This document shows, piece by piece, positions 58,181-64,000 of a DNA stretch of 64,000 bases. Within the stretch, counting starts at the first letter, position 1. The number at the start of each line of letters is the position of its first letter. The DNA is taken from assembly GCA_020622105.1 (NCBI GenBank), contig JAHRYP010000009.1, positions 26,615 through 90,614 on the forward strand. The letters are read 5' to 3'. The notes under the pieces are model-generated. The model was not told the origin of the DNA, did not search any database, and was given only the letters and a program-made list of their open reading frames with translations. The translations under genes were made by a program, and so were the position numbers. The DNA is from Methylotenera sp. Lineage in GTDB: Bacteria; Pseudomonadota; Gammaproteobacteria; Burkholderiales; Methylophilaceae.

Positions 58181-58672
58181 CTAATATATGATGCGATCAG
58201 GATTGGCTGTGTAATCTTTAAGTAACTTTAGTGCTTCAGTTTCAAGAATTTGTATTTGCGGTATTTTACGTTCACTTGATGGTTTGTTAAGTTCTTCAAA
58301 GATGAACGCGTCATCAAAATTTGCTGTTGCCGCAGCCTGAATGTTAAAGCCGTAATATACACGACCCACATGCGCCCAATAGATTGCGCTAAGGCACATC
58401 GGGCACGGTTGACCACTAGTATAAATTTGACAGCCACTTAAATCATAGGATTGAATGTTTTTGCAGGCATCACGGATTGCAGTGATTTCACCGTGTGCCG
58501 TTGGGTCGTTTGATAAAAGCACACGGTTCCAGCCCTCGCCTATAATTTTGCTGTTTTTAACAACAATAGCGCCGAATGGCCCGCCGTTACCAGCTTCCAT
58601 GCCTTTACGGCCAAGCTCAATAGCGTATTGCATGAATTTCTCAGCCTGCTCTTTATCGTAAAAGCTCATCAC
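58181..58672 (-). CDS. Guanine/nucleoside deaminase (CDA fold)
   Basis: Zinc-dependent deaminase of the cytidine-deaminase superfamily. Zinc and acid residues H60-x-E62 in DPTAHGEITAI and C90-P-M-C93 in GQPCPMCLSAIYW are exact. The full-length match and C-terminal region best fit the guanine deaminase group of the GuaD (B. subtilis) type; tRNA adenosine deaminase is less likely. 163 residues. Encoded alone; ends near the methyltransferase gene. Confidence 0.86.
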   Translation of the reverse strand: MMSFYDKEQAEKFMQYAIELGRKGMEAGNGGPFGAIVVKNSKIIGEGWNRVLLSNDPTAHGEITAIRDACKNIQSYDLSGCQIYTSGQPCPMCLSAIYWAHVGRVYYGFNIQAAATANFDDAFIFEELNKPSSERKIPQIQILETEALKLLKDYTANPDRIIY

Positions 58673-58747
58673 TGTTCTCCATCATGCCAACTAGCACGTT
58701 TGAATTATGGCAGAAGATTAACCAATGTATATTGTTACCGTAAAATG

Positions 58748-59779
58748 CTAGACCTGCATCAACATTTTTCTGATTTCAAGTTCATCCAGCCCTTTGCCGA
58801 TAATCACGATACGCGAGTTTGGATTGTCTTCAGTCCAGCCTTCAAGCAGCGTAGGCGGGTAGGGCGTGAAATGCACAGCATGAATCGCCAGTGGCGACGG
58901 CTGATCATCTGCATGAATGATGCCTTTTAAGCGCAGCAGGTTCTCGCCATGCGTCTGGCATAACTTCAAAATCACTGGTTTCAGATCGCGCCATTTCAGC
59001 GAAGTAGGCATGGTAACGATGAAACTTTTAATGTCATCATCATGTGACTTTTGCGGCAATGTGCCTTTGGGCAGTTTGTTATTGATAGGTGCTCGCAGCC
59101 AGCGCTGTGGCTCAGCCTGTTTGGTTTTAATGTCAAATAAGCCTACATCGATAATACAGGCTGGGTCTATATCACCATGCACAATTTTATGTTGGGTTGC
59201 GCCAAGATTAACTGCGCTTAATTTTTGTTCCAGCGCATTGATCTGTTCTGCGCTGGCTAAATCCGTTTTGGTCAGCAGCAATACGTCAGCAACAGCAGCC
59301 TGTTTTAGCGCTTCTTTATTTGCAGTTAACTGATCAAGACCATAGATGCTGTCAATGGTTACTACGACAGCATCCAGCCTGTAAACCGATTCGATCACCG
59401 GTTCGTTCATCAGGTTAGCCAGTATCGGCCCAGGATCTGCCATGCCGGTAGTTTCAATCACTAAACGTTTGAATTGCGGTATAGCTTCTAATGAGCGTTT
59501 GAAAAACAAGTCGCGCATCGTATCTGCCAGTTCGTTTTTCAGCGAGCAGCATAGGCAGCCCGAACTGAGCAGTACCGTGTTATCTGCAATGTGTTCACTC
59601 TCAATGTTTTGTGCCAGATTAGTGTTAGCAAAAATTTGGTCAAGACCGGCATCACCAAGTTCGTTGATGATCACCGCAGTATCATGCATCGCCGGGTGAT
59701 ATAAAAGCCTGTTAAGCAGCGTTGTTTTTCCGCTGCCTAAAAAACCGGTGAGCAGCGTGACAGGAATTCTGTTATCCAT
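58748..59779 (-). CDS. CobW/COG0523-family GTP-binding metal chaperone
   Basis: A G3E-type GTPase of 343 residues. P-loop GFLGSGKTT (12-20), metal motif C75-L-C77-C78 in SSGCLCCSL, ETTGMADPGP, and a CobW-C domain near the C terminus. No His-rich segment, so the metal (zinc or other) is not predictable. No Zur operator or zinc uptake gene was seen around it. Divergent from the RNase II gene. Confidence 0.92.
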   Translation of the reverse strand: MDNRIPVTLLTGFLGSGKTTLLNRLLYHPAMHDTAVIINELGDAGLDQIFANTNLAQNIESEHIADNTVLLSSGCLCCSLKNELADTMRDLFFKRSLEAIPQFKRLVIETTGMADPGPILANLMNEPVIESVYRLDAVVVTIDSIYGLDQLTANKEALKQAAVADVLLLTKTDLASAEQINALEQKLSAVNLGATQHKIVHGDIDPACIIDVGLFDIKTKQAEPQRWLRAPINNKLPKGTLPQKSHDDDIKSFIVTMPTSLKWRDLKPVILKLCQTHGENLLRLKGIIHADDQPSPLAIHAVHFTPYPPTLLEGWTEDNPNSRIVIIGKGLDELEIRKMLMQV

Positions 59780-59856
59780 AATGTAGTTTGGTTTTATTCA
59801 AAGGGAATGTGCTAAATACAAGGTAAAATGTCACAAATTTTAATTGATGGCACAGT

Positions 59857-61835
59857 ATGAATGTATTTTTTGAAGAAGATGGCAATTTTAAAGTTGCCTC
59901 TATCATGACCGAAACACAGGGTTCTATGCAAATAGAATCTGCAAGCGGAAAACGCAGTAAACTCAAAGTGAGTAATGTGCTGATGCGTTTTGAAGCGCCT
60001 CTGACAGGATTTCTTGAAGCTGCAAATATTGAAGCTGAGACACTGGATCTCGATTTTTATGGGAATGCTGCGGCGAGCCAGAGTTTGGTTTTGAAGAGTT
60101 TGCAGCCGAATATTATGGGCGCAAACCCACGTCGGTTGAAGCTGCCGCTATTGCCATCAAGCTGCACAGTGCGCCTGTATATTTTAATCGCAAGGGTAAA
60201 GGCCGCTATAAGGCTGCACCTGCTGAAATATTAAAAGCCGCCCTTGCCGGACTTGAGAAAAAACGTCTGCTGGCTGAAAAAATGGCGAGTTTTATCGAAC
60301 AGCTCAAGTCGCATAGCATGCCTGAAGAATTGATGCAAAAGCTTGATATGCTAATGTACGAACCTGATAAAAATTCTTTTGAATATAAAACGCTGGACGC
60401 AGCAGCCAGTGCTTTGCATTTAAACCATATCAAGCTGCTGCATAGTTGCGGTGCGATCCCTTCAGTACACGATTATCATCTGGGGGCATTTCTACGTGAG
60501 TATTTTGCCAAGGGTACCGGTTTTAATGCAGATGAAATACCAACGCTGCCTGATGATCTGCCGCTGGCAGAGGTTGAGGCATTCAGTATTGATGACAGCA
60601 CAACGAATGAAATTGATGATGCATTATCAGTACAGCAGTTAGCGGACGGCGTTACCCGGGTAGGCATCCATATTTCTGCGCCGGCTTTGGGTATAGCGGT
60701 TGATAGCGCAATGGATAAAGAGGCGATGTATCGTTTGTCTACCGTGTATATGCCCGGACACAAAATCACGATGCTGCCGGAATCCACGATCCGACCTTTT
60801 AGTCTGGATCAAGGCGAAATAAAACCGGTACTGTCTTTATATCTGGATGTTGCGCCGGATTTAACTGTGCTACAGCGTAATAGTAAAGTTGAGCGCATTA
60901 AAATTGCAGATAACCTGCGTCATGATTTATTGGAGCCTTTCTTCAATGAAACCACGTTGGATGCTGATAGCGGTCATCCGTATTGGGCAAGATTACGCTT
61001 CTTGTTTGATTTGGCTGAATCTTTGGAAAAAGCGCGCGGAAAATATGACCCGACCAAACCGCCGCAAGTGGATTACAACTTTTATGTTACCGACGGTAAG
61101 GTAAGTATTGTCAGCCGCCACCGTGGCTCGCCTATGGATAAGGTCGTAGCAGAACTCATGATTGAGGCGAACAGCCAGTGGGGCGCGCTGCTTGCAGCGC
61201 ATGATGTGCCGGGGCTGTATCGAGCGCAGATGGGCGGTAAGGTTTATATGACAACGAAAGTCGAGCCGCATCAGGGCTTGGGTGTTGCCCAGTATAGCTG
61301 GAGTACATCACCGTTGCGCCGTGCCGTGGACTTAATCAATCAGCGCCAGATTATCAGCGTGGTACAGAACACAGAACCTGCTTATGCACATAATAGTGAC
61401 GCACTGACCACGCATATGCGTAACTTCGAGCTCACCTATAAAGCTTATAGCGAGTTCCAGATTCGCATGGAACGTTACTGGTGCCTGCAATACCTGATTC
61501 AGGAAAACGTACAGGAAATACATGCAACCGTATGGCGCGAAAATCTGGTGCGACTGGACAGCCTGCCTTACATGACCAAGGTCTATGGGATGCCGGAATT
61601 GAAGTCAGGTACCCGCGTAAGCTTGCAGGTACAGGACGTGGACACTTTGATGATGGAGCTGCGAACTAAATTCCTGCGTGTGCTGGAAGAAGAGCCGGTG
61701 CAGCCTTTAGTGCTGGATGATGCTGAGGGTGAAATTCTGGATATTGAAGTTGCAGAGGCTGTGGCCGCAGAGGCAGAAGTTGTTGAGACGGATGCAGCAA
61801 ATGTTGATGCAGAGAGTAAAGGTGAGGCTGCGTAG
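59857..61835 (+). CDS. RNase II family (RNB domain) exoribonuclease (interrupted by a frameshift)
   Basis: Processive 3'-5' exoribonuclease. The catalytic RNB motif reads DDSTTNEIDDALSV; later segments EMLIEA-type VAELMIEANSQWG and YSWSTSPLRRAVDLINQRQI fit. The track splits the first 125 codons from the rest (60282). Adding one T to the T run at 60054-60058 gives LDFLWECCGEPEFGFEE and continues to AIAIKLHSAPVYFNRKGKG; the restored gene is about 659 codons. No S1 domain is obvious at the C terminus, and the last about 40 residues are an acidic Ala/Glu tail. It overlaps the next gene start by one base. Confidence 0.88.
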
Positions 61836-62644
61836 TGTTTCGAGTTGCTAAACATCTGATCCGTGGATTAACGCGCTCATCTGCGGCTGATGAAATTGTT
61901 GATGTGAGTGAGCTGGATGGCGTACGCGCACTGCATTTGGGGTCAGCTACCATTCAGAGTGCCATGCGTATTCGTGATCCACTGGCTCTGGAGCTTACTT
62001 ATACGCGCGGGATGATGTGTTTTCTGCTGTTTCATCATAGTGTCAGGCACATGCTCACGATTGGTTTGGGTGGTGGCTCTATTGCCAAGTATGTGCATGC
62101 CTATTGTCCTGAAATTGAGAGTAAAGTAATTGAAATTAACCCGCGGATTATTCAGGTTGCACGTAACCAGTTTTGTGTGCCGGAAAATGATGAGCGGCTG
62201 CAAGTGATTGAAGCTGATGGTTTACAGTATCTGGCCGAGCATAAAGATGCCGCTGATGTGCTGATGATCGATGCTTTTGACAGTAACGGCATTCCGCCTG
62301 ATTTTTGTAGTCAGGACTTTTTTGATCAATGCGCAGATAGCCTGAAATATGATGGTATTCTGGTCATTAATCTATGGGGTAGCGATAAAAACTTTGATGT
62401 TTATCTGAATAGAATAGAACAGAGTTTTTTTGGCAAAGCACTGATCCTGCCTACAGGCAGGCCAGGCAATATCGCCGTGTTTGGCTTTAAACGTGAACCT
62501 GCAGATTTGCGTATCAGTAGCTTACGTGCACGTGCAAAAGAGTTGGAAAAAACGCACAAGATAGAGTTTCTGCAGTTTGTAGAAAAATTGGCAGAACACA
62601 ATGACAGTACCAGTAACCGAATTTTTATGAAAAGTGATAGATAA
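61835..62644 (+). CDS. Spermidine-synthase-like SAM-fold protein
   Basis: A 269-residue member of the polyamine aminopropyltransferase-like group. Nucleotide-binding motif TIGLGGGSIAKYVH, acidic VIEINPRIIQVAR and VLMIDAFDSNGIP motifs are present. It lacks the N-terminal beta-sheet tetramer domain of full SpeE proteins in recognisable form, so aminopropyl transfer is not certain. It starts with GTG overlapping the RNase stop codon. Confidence 0.82.
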   Translation: MFRVAKHLIRGLTRSSAADEIVDVSELDGVRALHLGSATIQSAMRIRDPLALELTYTRGMMCFLLFHHSVRHMLTIGLGGGSIAKYVHAYCPEIESKVIEINPRIIQVARNQFCVPENDERLQVIEADGLQYLAEHKDAADVLMIDAFDSNGIPPDFCSQDFFDQCADSLKYDGILVINLWGSDKNFDVYLNRIEQSFFGKALILPTGRPGNIAVFGFKREPADLRISSLRARAKELEKTHKIEFLQFVEKLAEHNDSTSNRIFMKSDR

Positions 62645-62647
62645 TTT

Positions 62648-63802
62648 ATGGCACAGCTTGCCCCTAACCGATACTTTGCAACCTGCCCACGAGGCTTGGA
62701 ACAATTGCTGGCAGACGAACTGCAGCAGATTGGCGCTAAATCCATCAAACCTACCGATGGCGGTGTGAGTTTTGATGGCGATTGGGCGGTGTGTTATGCC
62801 GCTAATTTACACTCCCGTATTGCCACGCGCATTATGTGGCAGGTGGGGCGTGGCAAATATCTGAACGAAGAAGATTTATTCAATGCAGCCTACAAACTGA
62901 ACTGGCCACAATGGTTTGAAGTGAAGCATGATTTTATGGTGAAAGTGACCGGCGTGAAATGTCCGCTAAAAAGTCTGGAATTTGCGACTTTAAAGATTAA
63001 AGATGCCGTGTGCGATAAATTCAGGCTCGCGGTTGGCAGCAGGCCATATATTGATACCAAAACCCCAGCAGTGCGGATTCATGCTTATTTAACTGTTGAT
63101 GAATATCAGTTTTATCTGGATACCTCAGGTGCCGCTTTGTATCAGCGCGGCAATCGCGGTGCGAGCATAGAGGCGCCGCTGCGTGAAAATCTGGCAGCAG
63201 GCATTTTGAAATTATCAGGCTGGCAGCCCGGACAAGCTTTGCTTGACCCTATGTGCGGCAGCGGAACATTTCTGTTGGAAGCTGCAATGCTAGCACTGGA
63301 TATTGCACCTGGATTAAAACGCGATTTTGGTTTTGAAAAACTGAGAACTTTTGAGTCCGATAGTTGGAAAAAGATCAAAAATCAGGCATTAAGTAAGGTC
63401 AAGAAAGTCTCTTTCCAGAAGATATATGGCTCAGACCTCGATTTGCGTGCGGTGCGCGTAACCAAGCAGAATCTTGAAGCAGCAGGCTTGCTGGAAGCGG
63501 TGCAGATTGCACATGTAGATATGCTCAAAGCTGTACCACCGGCAGATAGCGGTGTGCTGGTGACGAATCCACCTTATGGAGTACGCATCGGGGAAGATGA
63601 AGAACTGGCAGAACTATATCCAAAAATGGGTGAGGCTCTGAAACGCAAATTTGCCGGTTGGAATACTTATTTCCTGACTAATGATTTGCGTATGCCCAAG
63701 CTGATGCGCCTGACGCCAAGCAAACGCACGCCATTATTTAACGGGCCTCTGGAGTGCCGTTTGTTCGAGATTAAGATGGTAGCAGGCAGTAACCGTAAAT
63801 AA
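62648..63802 (+). CDS. THUMP-domain class I RNA methyltransferase, RlmL-like
   Basis: Likely adds an N2-methyl to a guanine of 23S rRNA (RlmL family). N-terminal ferredoxin-like/THUMP part about 1-160 (RYFATCPRGLEQLLADEL), then a Rossmann domain with LLDPMCGSGTFLLEAAM and catalytic NPPYG in VTNPPYGVRIGED. 384 residues, matching the RlmL half without the RlmK half seen in the E. coli fusion; this stand-alone form is common in betaproteobacteria. It starts 3 bases after the preceding gene. Confidence 0.9.
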   Translation: MAQLAPNRYFATCPRGLEQLLADELQQIGAKSIKPTDGGVSFDGDWAVCYAANLHSRIATRIMWQVGRGKYLNEEDLFNAAYKLNWPQWFEVKHDFMVKVTGVKCPLKSLEFATLKIKDAVCDKFRLAVGSRPYIDTKTPAVRIHAYLTVDEYQFYLDTSGAALYQRGNRGASIEAPLRENLAAGILKLSGWQPGQALLDPMCGSGTFLLEAAMLALDIAPGLKRDFGFEKLRTFESDSWKKIKNQALSKVKKVSFQKIYGSDLDLRAVRVTKQNLEAAGLLEAVQIAHVDMLKAVPPADSGVLVTNPPYGVRIGEDEELAELYPKMGEALKRKFAGWNTYFLTNDLRMPKLMRLTPSKRTPLFNGPLECRLFEIKMVAGSNRK

Positions 63803-63821
63803 TGTTGCGTAAGGATTAGAC

Positions 63822-64000
63822 ATGGCCGACTCACTACAGGAACTGAGAATACGTATTAATGATTTCGTGGCCGAGCGTGATTGGGCGCAGTTTCATACGC
63901 CTAAGAACCTGGCGATGGCAATGATTGTCGAAGCCGCCGAGCTGGTAGAGCAGTTTCAGTGGGATACGGCGCAGGAAAGCCGACAGTTATCACTTGAAAA
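63822..64000 (+). CDS. MazG-like nucleotide pyrophosphohydrolase (partial, runs off the window)
   Basis: The first 59 codons of a small all-alpha NTP-PPase: ERDWAQFHTPKNLAMAM and the metal-binding helix EAAELVEQFQW with its E-x2-E motif. The ATG is preceded by AAGGATTAGAC. The gene runs past the right edge. Confidence 0.88.
   Translation, partial: MADSLQELRIRINDFVAERDWAQFHTPKNLAMAMIVEAAELVEQFQWDTAQESRQLSLE

Overview
The window reads as chromosomal DNA of a methylotrophic betaproteobacterium of the family Methylophilaceae, most likely close to Methylotenera. The main evidence is the C1 gene set: tetrahydromethanopterin (H4MPT) pathway enzymes (mtdB, mch), H4MPT and methylofuran cofactor genes, and the ribulose monophosphate (RuMP) assimilation genes hps, hpi and tal. 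The housekeeping gene orders tig-clpP-clpX-lon-hupB-tRNA-ppiD and gloB-mltD-oppABC-fabI also fit. No prophage, CRISPR array, transposase or integrase gene is visible.

Layout. 0-4.3 kb: end of dnaQ, the dTDP-rhamnose operon rfbBACD, and a convergent QueD-like gene. 4.6-7.4 kb: a membrane-bound Cache/PAS/GGDEF diguanylate cyclase. 7.4-11.1 kb: a minus-strand group (Ste24-like peptidase, small cytochrome c, rsgA, histone-deacetylase-like hydrolase) containing one MITE-like palindromic repeat. 11-18 kb: orn, glgA, crcB, glutathione peroxidase, and the ppsA-ppsR pair. 18.2-24.2 kb: plus-strand H4MPT operon mptG-mtdB-orfY-mch-orf5-orf7. 24.5-29.0 kb: an OmpR-type two-component pair followed by tal, hps and hpi. 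29.1-34.4 kb: a second cofactor block with a HisA-like gene, MfnD-like ATP-grasp ligase, MfnF-like protein, pabB, MfnE-like kinase and pterin carbinolamine dehydratase. 34.4-40.5 kb: an RND metal-type efflux operon. 40.8-49.9 kb: tRNA-Leu, tig, clpP, clpX, lon, hupB, tRNA-Val, tRNA-Asp and ppiD. 50-58 kb: fabI, an ABC peptide importer without ATPases, mltD, gloB and a methyltransferase. 58-64 kb: a nucleoside/guanine deaminase, a CobW-type GTPase, an RNase II family enzyme, a spermidine-synthase-like protein, an RlmL-type methyltransferase and the start of a MazG-like gene.

How the genes fit together: formaldehyde-level C1 units can go to oxidation through H4MPT (MtdB, Mch, with the formyl unit passed to methylofuran) or to assimilation through hexulose phosphate synthase, hexulose phosphate isomerase and transaldolase. 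The window holds enzymes of both branches, genes to build both C1 carriers (pABA from PabB, RFAP from MptG, furan-cofactor steps from the Mfn-like proteins), and an uncharacterised two-component system between them. PpsA/PpsR and GlgA serve gluconeogenesis and storage downstream.

Data quality: seven otherwise intact genes (gpx, ppsA, orfY, the RND pump, lon, a methyltransferase, an RNase II) are interrupted by 1-2 base indels, several in short homopolymers. Because lon and ppsA are core genes and all reading resumes perfectly downstream, I infer residual sequencing errors rather than gene decay, and annotate each as one interrupted CDS.
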